From JBDHRG01 sp039807445 (lineage in GTDB: Bacteria > Pseudomonadota > Gammaproteobacteria > Competibacterales > Competibacteraceae), in assembly GCA_039807445.1 (NCBI GenBank), contig JBDHRG010000125.1:1-11408 (forward strand): a stretch of DNA of 11,408 nt, read 5' to 3'. The notes below the pieces were generated by a model. It searched no databases. It had not been told where the DNA came from and was given only the letters and a program-made list of their open reading frames with translations. The stretch's first letter is position 1; every line of letters begins with the position of its first letter. The translations under genes were made by a program, and so were the position numbers. Positions 1 through 5,591 of the stretch are shown here, piece after piece.

Positions 1-346
1 CGTTCACCTCGTAGCGCTCGCCGTCGGCCCCGATGAAGGCGACCACCGGTACGCGCCGGCGCCGCTCGCTGCCGTCGGCGGCCACGGTCTTGAGCTCGTC
101 GAGCCGCACCACGACCCCCTCGGCCGGAACGGCATTGCGCTCGAAGCGCCAGTGCCCGACGCCGAGCCAGAGGCCGCCGGCGAGCGCAGCAGCGCCACCG
201 AGCAGGCAGGCGCCACCGAGTGCGCCGGCCAGCGGCGGGCGCCCTCCGCCGCGCGCGCGCAGCCAACCGAACCCCGCTCCCAGCCCCAGGCTGGCGAGGC
301 AGGCCGACACCAGCAGCAGAGGCATCGATACTGCGTCCATGTGCAT
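1..346 (-). CDS. DUF3592-like membrane protein, C-terminus cut by window edge
   Basis: An open frame runs from an ATG at 346 (or the in-frame ATG at 340) off the left edge, giving about 115 residues. It has two hydrophobic segments near the N-terminus (beginning PLLLVSACLASLGLGAGF and LAGALGGACLLGGAAALAGG). A soluble stretch follows that resembles the DUF3592 pattern: PAEGVVVRLDE, then a charged linker, then VPVVAFIGADGERYEV. DUF3592 proteins are small membrane proteins of unknown function, usually with another membrane segment after this part, which would lie outside the window. The start is uncertain because no clear Shine-Dalgarno precedes either ATG. The gene begins 46 nt after the histidine kinase stop on the same strand, so it could be the last gene of that operon or have its own promoter. 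The family call rests on pattern resemblance only. Confidence 0.6.
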   Translation of the reverse strand, partial: MHMDAVSMPLLLVSACLASLGLGAGFGWLRARGGGRPPLAGALGGACLLGGAAALAGGLWLGVGHWRFERNAVPAEGVVVRLDELKTVAADGSERRRRVPVVAFIGADGERYEVN

Positions 347-376
347 GGTCCCCGCGATCATCCGTCGAGGTCGACA

Positions 377-382
377 AGTATA
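377..382 (-). promoter_or_regulatory. possible -10 element for the DUF3592-like gene
   Basis: On the minus strand TATACT reads from 382 to 377, inside the 46-nt gap between the kinase stop and the DUF3592-like start. It would place a transcription start about 25 nt before the ATG at 346. No good -35 hexamer lies at 16-18 nt upstream, so this is a weak candidate. Confidence 0.25.
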
Positions 383-392
383 AGGGCAGCGT

Positions 393-1673
393 TCAGGTGG
401 GCGGGAAATCAACTGTCACACGGAAGCCGCCCTGCGGCCGGTTGCCGAACTCGACGCGCGCCCGGTGCAGCTCGGCGATCCGGCGCACGATCGACAGCCC
501 CAGCCCGGCGCCCGGGGCGTGCTGCCCCGGCGGACGGAAGAAGCGCTCGCCGAGGCGCGCCAGCACCTCGGACTCGGCGCCCCGACCCTCGTCCTCGACC
601 GCAAGGCGACGCCCCTCGATCCGCACCGCGACCCGGCCGCCGCCGTAACGGCGCGCGTTGTCGAGCAGGTTGCGCAACAGCAGCCCCAGCAGCGCCGGGT
701 GGCCGCGGCACGGCAGCGGCGCGCGCAGCTCCAGGGCTTCGGCGGGCAGGCCGGCCTCGGCCAGCGCCGTGGCGGCGAGCCGGCCGAGCTCGATCGCTTC
801 GCCCTGGCCCGGCGCCAGCCGGTCGAGCCGCGCCAGTTCGAGCAACTGGCCGACCAGGCGCTCGGCGCGTTCGAGGCCGAGCAGCGCCCGCTGCGCGGCG
901 CGCTCGCGCACCTCGGGCCGCGGGCTGGCGTGCAGCAGTTCGAGCTGCACCTTCAGCGCCGCCAGCGGCGTGCGCAGCTCGTGCGCGGCATCGGCAGTGA
1001 AGCGGCGCTCGCGCTCGAGCGTCGCCGCGAGCTGCGCGAACAGGCGGTTCAGCGTCTCCTGCACCGGCGCCAGCTCGCGCGGCAGCAGCACCGCCAGCGG
1101 GTCGAGCCGCTCGGGGCTGCGCGCGCCGAGCTCGGCGGTGAAGCGCCGCACCGGGATCAGCCCCTTCCACACCGCCCACAAGGCCGGCAGCGGCAGCAGC
1201 AGCGCGAGCGCCAGCGGCTTGCCGAGGTCTTCGGCGATCTCCCAGGCGAGGCGGTCGAGCAGGTCGCGCGGCTGCCCCACCACCAGCAGGCGCTGCGCAT
1301 CGCGGGTGACGACGATTTCCCAGTCGCTGCCGAAGTAGTCGATGCGCCGCAAGCGGCGCCCCTCGGCGGGCTGAAACGGCAGCGGCGGCTCGTGGCTGGC
1401 GGCGAGCAGGCGGCCCTCGGCCGTGTAGAGCGCAAAAGCGAAGCGCGTCGGGCGCCGCACGGAAGGCGCCCCCGACACCGCGTCGGCGCCGAAGTGTGGC
1501 AGCAGCGCGCCGGAGAGGTCGAACAGCTGGTGTTGCAGTTGCTCCTCGAACTCGTGCCGCGCCTGGACCACCACCGCCGCGGCGACGATCCCCCAGGCGA
1601 GCACCACCACCAGCCCGACCAGCGCCGCCAGCCGGACCAGCAGCGAGCCGCGCCAGCCGGGCCGCCAGCGCAT
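393..1673 (-). CDS. sensor histidine kinase, QseC/PmrB type
   Basis: A 426-residue inner-membrane sensor kinase that would phosphorylate the response regulator encoded just upstream. The membrane helices are about residues 12-36 and 151-170, with a periplasmic sensor region of roughly 110 residues between them. A HAMP-like linker (171-221) leads to the HisKA dimerization helix with FTADAAHELRTPLAAL, phospho-acceptor His231. The ATPase domain has the N box LLRNLLDNARRY (331-342), G1 VEDEGRG (359-365) and G2 GAGLGLSIV (388-396), so the catalytic parts look complete. Length fits the QseC/PmrB group. I start it at the ATG whose A overlaps the regulator's TGA (TGATG), because the longer upstream frame reads through the regulator. 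The sensor region carries two ExxE motifs close to the membrane (E41-E44, E145-E148). In PmrB and BqsS such motifs bind iron, but short ExxE motifs are common in helices. The signal is unknown. Confidence 0.93.
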   Translation of the reverse strand: MRWRPGWRGSLLVRLAALVGLVVVLAWGIVAAAVVVQARHEFEEQLQHQLFDLSGALLPHFGADAVSGAPSVRRPTRFAFALYTAEGRLLAASHEPPLPFQPAEGRRLRRIDYFGSDWEIVVTRDAQRLLVVGQPRDLLDRLAWEIAEDLGKPLALALLLPLPALWAVWKGLIPVRRFTAELGARSPERLDPLAVLLPRELAPVQETLNRLFAQLAATLERERRFTADAAHELRTPLAALKVQLELLHASPRPEVRERAAQRALLGLERAERLVGQLLELARLDRLAPGQGEAIELGRLAATALAEAGLPAEALELRAPLPCRGHPALLGLLLRNLLDNARRYGGGRVAVRIEGRRLAVEDEGRGAESEVLARLGERFFRPPGQHAPGAGLGLSIVRRIAELHRARVEFGNRPQGGFRVTVDFPPT

Positions 1674-2332
1674 CACGGCGCCAGCCGCCAGCCGAGGCCG
1701 CGGCTGTTCTCGATGCTGTCGGCGCCGAGCTTGCGCCGCAGCCGCGACAGGTAGACATCGAGCGTGTTGCTCTCGGCCTCGCCATCCCAGCCGTACAGCT
1801 TGTCCTCGAGCTGGGTGCGCGACAGGAAATGCGGATGGCTCGCGAGCAACAGGTGCAAGACGCGGAATTCCATCGCGGTCAGCTCGAGCGGCGCGCCGTC
1901 GAGCGTGGCACTGTGCCCGGCAGGGTCGAGCGCCAGTCCGCGCCAGCACAACAGGTTCTCGGCGCGCCCCTGGGCGCGGCGCAGCAGCGCGCGCAGCCGC
2001 GCGACCAGTTCGCCGAGCGCGAAGGGCTTGACCAGATAATCGTCGGCACCGGCGTCGAGCCCGCGGATGCGGTCCTCGACCGCATCACGCGCGGTCAGCA
2101 GCAGCACCGGCAGGTCCGAGCGCGTGCGCCGCAGCCAGGCGAGCAGCGCCAGGCCGTCGAGCTTCGGCAAACCGATGTCGAGCACCACGGCGTCGAAGGC
2201 CGCGTCGGTGGCGAGTGCCGCACGCGCGGCCTCGCCGTCGCTCAGCCAGTCGACCGTGAATCCGGCATCGCCCAAACCGTCCCGGACGCCCTCGCCCAGC
2301 AGTTCGTCGTCTTCAACCAGCAGTATCCGCAT
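1673..2332 (-). CDS. OmpR-family response regulator, QseB/PmrA type
   Basis: A 219-residue two-domain transcription factor. The receiver domain (1-115) has the acidic pair Asp8/Asp9, phospho-acceptor Asp52 in VVLDIGLPKLDG, Thr80 in LLLTARD and Lys102 in YLVKPFALGEL, all expected positions. The winged-helix DNA-binding domain (about 125-219) contains LELTAMEFRVLHLLL and ends SNTLDVYLSRLRRKLGADSI...SRGLGWRLAP. The start at 2332 lies 20 nt inside the end of the cytochrome gene, and the stop overlaps the kinase start by one base, so translation of all three is probably coupled. Regulators of this subfamily commonly bind two or three direct half-sites near TTAAG and often control their own operon. 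A matching candidate site lies at 3563-3589 upstream of the first PepSY gene. QseB, PmrA and BqsR cannot be told apart from the sequence, so I give no symbol. Confidence 0.94.
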   Translation of the reverse strand: MRILLVEDDELLGEGVRDGLGDAGFTVDWLSDGEAARAALATDAAFDAVVLDIGLPKLDGLALLAWLRRTRSDLPVLLLTARDAVEDRIRGLDAGADDYLVKPFALGELVARLRALLRRAQGRAENLLCWRGLALDPAGHSATLDGAPLELTAMEFRVLHLLLASHPHFLSRTQLEDKLYGWDGEAESNTLDVYLSRLRRKLGADSIENSRGLGWRLAP

Positions 2333-2840
2333 CAGTGCGCTTCTTCCCGTGGATCATCGCGGCGACCAGATTCTCGCGGTGGCGCACGCTTCCGACGATG
2401 GCGCCGGTCACGTGCAGCACGACGCCGCCGAGCAGGACGTCGGCGAGCACCTCGTGCAGCGCCCCCAGCCATTCGGCACCCCAGAAGGCATCCAGCCCCA
2501 GCATCCAGCCGCTCAGCCCCAGCGCCAGCACCAGCGCCATCAGCGCCAGCATCATCAGCGCGCCGAGCGGATTGTGGCCGAGGTGGCGCGGCGCCGGTCC
2601 GGCGCGCAGCGCCGCGACGTAGTCGCGCACCCGCGCCGGCGTCGGCCACCAGTCGGCGAAGCGTGCATGACGCGGACCGACGAACCCCCACAGCACGCGC
2701 GCCGCGATCAGCCCCACCGCCGCGTAACCGATATAGCGGTGCACCTCGTCTTCGGTGAACCACAGATTGGCAGCCACGCAAGCCACCAGGCTCCAATGGA
2801 ACACCCGCACGAACGGATCCCAGACACGAACGTATCCCAT
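2313..2840 (-). CDS. b-type cytochrome, cytochrome b561 / Ni-Fe hydrogenase cyt b-like
   Basis: A 175-residue four-helix membrane cytochrome that would move electrons between the quinone pool or periplasmic donors and partner proteins. Helices lie near residues 12-28, 35-54, 92-116 and 130-151. Candidate haem-ligand histidines occur where the family has them: His15 in VRVFHW, His34 in VHRYIGYA, His129 in GALHEVLAD and His143 in VVLHVTG. The N-terminal VWDPFVRVFHWSL is the family's usual opening. I chose the ATG at 2840 because GAGGA sits 7 nt before it. The in-frame ATG at 2846 is too close to that site. A much longer frame to 3215 is only read-through of the PepSY gene. The gene follows PepSY 1 by 68 nt and overlaps the response regulator by 20 nt. 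Small cytochromes of this class are often encoded beside PepSY proteins and QseBC-like pairs. The physiological partner is unknown. Confidence 0.9.
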   Translation of the reverse strand: MGYVRVWDPFVRVFHWSLVACVAANLWFTEDEVHRYIGYAAVGLIAARVLWGFVGPRHARFADWWPTPARVRDYVAALRAGPAPRHLGHNPLGALMMLALMALVLALGLSGWMLGLDAFWGAEWLGALHEVLADVLLGGVVLHVTGAIVGSVRHRENLVAAMIHGKKRTDADTAG

Positions 2841-2908
2841 GGCCATGTCCTCGTCGCATCGAGCGCACCCGCTCGCGCCGGTCGCACCGGCGCGGGCGGA
2901 TGCTGGCC

Positions 2909-3175
2909 TCACTTGCCGATGTTCGACTTCACGGCCTCGAGGGTCTTGGTGTCGAAGTACACTTCGGCCTTCTTGCCGTCCTTGTAGCCGTAGATCTCGT
3001 AGCAGTTGCCGCTGACCTTGAAGGTCTTGACTTCGTAGCCCATCGCCTCGATCCGGGCCTTGGCGTCGGCCTCCGGGATCCATTCGTCCTTGGGGTGCTT
3101 GTCGCACTTGGCCGCGGCGAAGGCGGTGCCGGCGACGGCGGCGAGCAGAGCGGCAGCGGTGATCTGCTTGAACAT
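2909..3175 (-). CDS. secreted PepSY-domain protein 1
   Basis: An 88-residue protein with a clear signal peptide (residues 1-20, cleavage after TAFA) and one PepSY-type domain. The family pattern is visible: DEWIPEADAKARIEAMGYEV, then KVSGNCYEIYGYKDGKKAEVYFD, then TKTLEAV. Two cysteines (24 and 58) lie in the mature protein and could form a disulfide. An excellent Shine-Dalgarno (GGAGG, 8 nt before the ATG) fixes the start. It lies in a run of same-strand genes after the second PepSY protein (67-nt gap) and before the cytochrome. Small PepSY proteins of this kind are periplasmic and poorly understood. Some are strongly induced by metal- or envelope-sensing two-component systems, including calcium- and iron-responsive ones. 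Any role in signalling or with the cytochrome is an inference from position. Confidence 0.9.
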   Translation of the reverse strand: MFKQITAAALLAAVAGTAFAAAKCDKHPKDEWIPEADAKARIEAMGYEVKTFKVSGNCYEIYGYKDGKKAEVYFDTKTLEAVKSNIGK

Positions 3176-3242
3176 GGTGCTTTCCTCCAGAGTTTGTCGG
3201 GGTTGGCGAAGCCATTCGGCCCCATGGGGATCAGCCGGGCGT

Positions 3243-3524
3243 TCAGTCGTCCTGCTCGCTTCGCACCAGCGCGAGCGTCTTCGGGTCGAAGTACGCTTCG
3301 ACGCGCTGGCCGGACGGATCCCGGCCCTCGATCCTGTAGCAGCCGTCGTCGATCTCGAACTCGCGCACCTCGTAGCCGCGCGCGAGCGTCAGGTGGGTGA
3401 GAGCGGCGGCGCTCGGCAGCCACTCGGACTGCGGGCGCGGCTCGCATTCCGGACCCGCGTAGGCGGCGCCGGCGGCGCCGAGCGCGAGCGCCGCGGCGAT
3501 GGTGATGTGCTTCGGGCTGATCAT
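3243..3524 (-). CDS. secreted PepSY-domain protein 2
   Basis: A 93-residue paralogue of the neighbouring PepSY protein. Residues 1-23 form a signal peptide (cleavage after AAYA). The mature part has SEWLPSAAALTHLTLARGYEV, EIDDGCYRIEGRDPSGQRVEAYFDPKTLALV. Its cysteines, 27 and 62, are 35 residues apart, against 34 in the paralogue, so the pair is conserved although overall identity is modest. The charge differs: this copy is more acidic (ending RSEQDD), whereas the other is lysine-rich. I use the ATG at 3524 because GGAGG lies 9 nt upstream of it. A frame starting at 3551 adds nine residues before the signal peptide and lacks a ribosome-binding site. It is the first gene of the probable operon, and the candidate operator lies 39-65 nt before its start. 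Confidence 0.88.
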   Translation of the reverse strand: MISPKHITIAAALALGAAGAAYAGPECEPRPQSEWLPSAAALTHLTLARGYEVREFEIDDGCYRIEGRDPSGQRVEAYFDPKTLALVRSEQDD

Positions 3525-3562
3525 GGCGGTGGTCCTCCGCTGGTTGGCCACGGCGCCATTGG

Positions 3563-3589
3563 ATCAGTCCGGACTTAACCGGACATGAA
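3563..3589 (-). promoter_or_regulatory. candidate operator for the QseB/PmrA-like regulator
   Basis: Read on the minus strand, three five-base half-sites, TTCAT (3589-3585), TTAAG (3578-3574) and CTGAT (3567-3563), are each separated by exactly six bases, an 11-bp period. OmpR-family regulators bind such helically phased direct repeats. The PmrA and BqsR boxes have TTAAG-like half-sites with 5-6 nt spacing. Only the middle half-site matches TTAAG fully. Overlapping this is a perfect inverted repeat, GTCCGG-ACTTAA-CCGGAC (3567-3584), which could instead be a dimer site or a weak hairpin ending the VOC gene, although no T-run follows. Its location just before the first PepSY gene favours an operator. 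Confidence 0.4.
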
Positions 3590-3597
3590 CCGCGCGC

Positions 3598-4020
3598 TCA
3601 CCGGGCGGGCTCCTCCGCCGTCAGCACCGCGAGCCCGACGTCCTGGCCGTAGGAGAGCTCGAGCGTGTGGCCGTCGGGGTCGCGCAGCAGCGCCCAGTAG
3701 CCGACCGGCGGGCCGGAGTCGGTCGGCCCCATCAGCAGCACACCTTCGTCGCGCGCACGGGCACACAGCCGGTCGACCTCGTCGCGGCTGGCGCAGCCGA
3801 CGCCGAGGTGCGCAATCGGCTCGAGCGGCGCATCGACCCGCGCCACCCGGATCAAGACGATCACGAACGGGCGCGTGCGGTCGGAGATCCAGGCGACCTC
3901 GCCGTCGTGCTCGACGCGGTGGTGCACCACCTGCATCCGCGCATAGTCGGCGTAGAAGCGCAGGCTGGCCGCCAGGTCGGTGACCGGCAGCGCGACGTGG
4001 GTGAGTCCGATATCGCTCAT
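3598..4020 (-). CDS. VOC-family (glyoxalase/bleomycin-resistance fold) protein
   Basis: A 140-residue single VOC module made of two beta-alpha-beta-beta-beta repeats. The first repeat opens with IGLTHVALPVTDLAASLRFY and the second with EPIAHLGVGCASRDEVDRLC. The end YWALLRDPDGHTLELSYGQ is typical of the family. His8, His71 and Glu121 sit at the usual metal-ligand positions, which suggests a metal-dependent enzyme (lyase, dioxygenase or isomerase) rather than a pure binding protein. The substrate cannot be read from the sequence. The ATG at 4020 is preceded by GGAGCG at a suitable distance. It is on the same strand as the PepSY operon, 73 nt upstream of it, but the candidate operator between them suggests separate control. 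The function is probably unrelated to its neighbours. Confidence 0.87.
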   Translation of the reverse strand: MSDIGLTHVALPVTDLAASLRFYADYARMQVVHHRVEHDGEVAWISDRTRPFVIVLIRVARVDAPLEPIAHLGVGCASRDEVDRLCARARDEGVLLMGPTDSGPPVGYWALLRDPDGHTLELSYGQDVGLAVLTAEEPAR

Positions 4021-4067
4021 TCGACACGCTCCGACGGCCGGGACGCGAGGGCCTCGCCTCCGAGTCT

Positions 4068-4094
4068 GGCCGGCGCGGCGATGCCGCGCCAGCC
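4068..4094. other. GC-rich hairpin between small ORF and VOC gene
   Basis: GGCGCGGC at 4072-4079 and GCCGCGCC at 4083-4090 form a perfect 8-bp stem around GAT. It is extended by three more pairs (4068-4070 with 4092-4094) after one mismatch. The hairpin lies just past the stop of the small ORF and before the VOC start. No T-run follows on either strand, so it may be a terminator, an RNA-stability element, or simply GC-rich chance structure. Confidence 0.35.
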
Positions 4095-4098
4095 CGGC

Positions 4099-4233
4099 TC
4101 AGTCGCGCGCGTCGACCGCCGCCTCGGCGCCCCCGCGCCGACGGCTCGTCCACAGGCTCGCGATCACCGCGCCGCCGATCGGCGTGGCAACCACCGCCAG
4201 CGACCACGCCACCGGAGATCTTTCGGTGCTCAT
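4099..4233 (-). CDS. putative single-pass membrane micropeptide, 44 aa
   Basis: The frame from ATG 4233 to TGA 4099 encodes 44 residues. It has a short polar N-terminus (MSTERSP), one hydrophobic stretch of about 18 residues (VAWSLAVVATPIGGAVIASL) and a basic RRR followed by an acidic tail, a typical single-pass layout. It sits in the otherwise empty space between the PEP-CTERM gene and the VOC gene, on the same strand, and is followed at once by a GC-rich hairpin. Against it, no clear Shine-Dalgarno precedes the ATG, and short open frames are common in DNA of this GC content. I do not recognise the family. The order membrane segment then arginine cluster faintly recalls a sorting-type tail, but no PEP motif is present. 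Confidence 0.35.
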   Translation of the reverse strand: MSTERSPVAWSLAVVATPIGGAVIASLWTSRRRGGAEAAVDARD

Positions 4234-4272
4234 GCGCGAGGATTCACGCAGAAGGACAATGGCGGCAGTCCA

Positions 4273-4305
4273 CCCGCCCCTTCAGCCGGGCGCCTGCGGG
4301 GCGGG
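4273..4305 (-). terminator. hairpin downstream of the PEP-CTERM gene
   Basis: CCCGCCCC (4273-4280) pairs perfectly with GGGGCGGG (4298-4305) around a 17-nt loop. It starts 18 nt beyond the PEP-CTERM stop codon in the direction of transcription. No T-run follows, as is common in this genome, so it is either a weak intrinsic terminator or a 3' stability element. Confidence 0.45.
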
Positions 4306-4323
4306 GGAAGTCTTCACAGACTC

Positions 4324-5277
4324 TCAGCTGAGCCGCCGCCGGCGGCCCGCCAGCGCGAAGCCCGCGACGCCGGTGAGCAGCAACGCGAGCGACGCCGGCT
4401 CGGGAACTTCGCCCGGAGGCGGCGGCGCGGCACCGGCCGGCAGGACGATCGCAATGTGGATCAGGCTCAGCGCGTCGTTGATCGGCGATTCGAGCAGGTT
4501 GAGGGTGTTGGGACCCGGGCTCAGCAACGACGTCACGTCGAAGTCGACGATGTCCCACAGGCTACCGTTGCCGCCCGGACCGCCGGTGCCGCCGCCTTCG
4601 AACACGTCCGGCGGCACGAAGGTGACACCGTTGATGGTCACGGTGCCGTCGTCGTCAAGGCCGAAGTCCTGGCCGTCGGAGACGCCCAGCACCATAGATG
4701 CTGATCCGCCGGAATAGTCGATGCCGCTCAGCGCCACGTCCCAGCCGATGGGATCGAAGGGATTGTCGAAATTGGCGTCGTTGCCGTCGAAGCTCACGAC
4801 GTCGCGATTGTTGCTGCTGTCGCCGTCGTCGTAGAACACCACCAGCGACGCGCCGTTGACCTCGACGCCCCCCGGTTTGGTGAAGTCCGTCAGATTGTAG
4901 GTGCCGTTCCCGCTGACGAGCGAGGTGACGTCGGCGCGGTATGCCTGGCTGTTGTCGAAGCCCCAGAAGTTGTCGTCGGAAAAACCGATGTTGGTGCCGG
5001 TGACGCCGTTGCCGTTGATGGTGACGCTGGCATTGGCATTCGGGTCGGACGAATTCGTGGGGCCGTGCCAGTACAGGTATGCTTTCGATACCGTGCCGCT
5101 GACCCCGCTCAGGGTGATCGATCCGGTGCCGCTCCCGCGCATGTTGCCGGTGAAGGCGGTGGCGAAATCCGTATCGAACCGGGTTTCGAAGAAGCCGATC
5201 GGATTGGCCGAACCGACCGAGGCGTAGAGGGGTAGCATCGCCGATAGCAAGAGGACTTTCCCCTTCGATAGCAACAT
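4324..5277 (-). CDS. PEP-CTERM sorting-domain surface/exopolymer protein
   Basis: A 317-residue secreted protein. A signal peptide covers about residues 1-24. The C-terminus is a textbook PEP-CTERM tail: VPEPASL at 291-297, a hydrophobic helix to about 311, then RRRR at 312-315. Such tails are recognised and cleaved by an exosortase, and the proteins are linked to exopolysaccharide and floc or biofilm formation. The passenger (25-290) is Gly/Asn/Asp-rich, acidic and free of cysteine. It contains a repeated beta-rich pattern such as SKAYLYWHGPTNSSDPNANA, vaguely like DUF3344 domains, but I cannot assign a fold. The Asp-rich loops might bind calcium. Base composition is visibly less GC-rich than neighbouring genes, which is common for this class. 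AAGGTGA lies about 6 nt before the ATG. A sigma-54 promoter with an IHF site lies upstream. No exosortase or polysaccharide genes are in view, so processing must come from elsewhere in the genome. Confidence 0.93.
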   Translation of the reverse strand: MLLSKGKVLLLSAMLPLYASVGSANPIGFFETRFDTDFATAFTGNMRGSGTGSITLSGVSGTVSKAYLYWHGPTNSSDPNANASVTINGNGVTGTNIGFSDDNFWGFDNSQAYRADVTSLVSGNGTYNLTDFTKPGGVEVNGASLVVFYDDGDSSNNRDVVSFDGNDANFDNPFDPIGWDVALSGIDYSGGSASMVLGVSDGQDFGLDDDGTVTINGVTFVPPDVFEGGGTGGPGGNGSLWDIVDFDVTSLLSPGPNTLNLLESPINDALSLIHIAIVLPAGAAPPPPGEVPEPASLALLLTGVAGFALAGRRRRLS

Positions 5278-5369
5278 AACTATTCACCTTGAATGATTGT
5301 TGTCGTTTTCCGTCGGATACCCGTGTTCGTCTCTGCGGGTGCGGGCTTCCTGCCGGACGTCAATCCGGC

Positions 5370-5400
5370 CGGAAAGCCGCTCCGGGAGCCGGGTTTTCCG
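5370..5400 (-). other. leader hairpin in the PEP-CTERM 5' UTR
   Basis: On the minus strand CGGAAA (5400-5395) pairs with TTTCCG (5375-5370). Inside these arms two C-G pairs and a GCTC/GAGC stem enclose a CCG loop, giving about 12 pairs with small bulges. It lies some 90-120 nt before the start codon. It could affect mRNA stability or translation. I see no alternative pairing that would make it an attenuator. Confidence 0.35.
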
Positions 5401-5501
5401 AAAGCGGTCGAGTTGCCTCTTTCACTGCTGGGTGGATGACCTGCAGAGCCGCTCGTGATGGAGCCTCCTTGCATCCAGCCTTCATCCCTGGGCTGAAAAA
5501 C

Positions 5502-5518
5502 AGCAATACTCGTGCCAA
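5502..5518 (-). promoter_or_regulatory. sigma-54 (RpoN) -24/-12 promoter for the PEP-CTERM gene
   Basis: The minus strand reads TTGGCACGAGTATTGCT, a match at every defined position to the sigma-54 consensus YTGGCACGRNNNTTGCW, with the invariant GG (-24) and GC (-12) ten bases apart. It points at the PEP-CTERM gene and predicts a transcription start near 5491 and a leader of about 214 nt. Sigma-54 control by the PrsK/PrsR two-component pair is established for PEP-CTERM genes in floc-forming betaproteobacteria such as Zoogloea, so the context fits. The activator gene is not in this window. Confidence 0.85.
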
Positions 5519-5536
5519 CATCTGCTTGATTTTATA

Positions 5537-5549
5537 AATCAAACTATTG
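5537..5549 (+). promoter_or_regulatory. consensus IHF binding site
   Basis: AATCAAACTATTG fits the IHF consensus WATCAANNNNTTR at every defined position, and an A/T-rich tract (TTTTATA) flanks it. It is centred about 27 bp upstream of the -24 element, between the promoter and the candidate enhancer. There, IHF bending would bring a distal sigma-54 activator to the polymerase. The close match in GC-rich DNA makes chance unlikely but not impossible. Confidence 0.6.
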
Positions 5550-5591
5550 CGTTGTTTCGGGGCGGCGAGCACCGTGGAGTCGTAAAGAAAT

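Noticed and set aside
465..1754. Long plus-strand frame opposite the histidine kinase
   Set aside because: The translation is Gln/Arg/Ala-rich mirror sequence of the kinase codons, with no start signal or family features.
1674..1949. 92-residue N-terminal extension of the histidine kinase
   Set aside because: It overlaps the DNA-binding domain of the response regulator out of frame. The ATG at 1673 precedes the first membrane helix at the usual distance.
2313..3215. 300-residue frame fusing PepSY and cytochrome regions
   Set aside because: Its N-terminal third is an out-of-frame reading of the PepSY 1 gene. The real cytochrome starts at 2840, with GAGGA correctly placed.
5289..5537. Short plus-strand frame across the PEP-CTERM leader and promoter
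   Set aside because: It has no ribosome-binding site or recognisable features, and it covers the sigma-54 promoter and leader structure.
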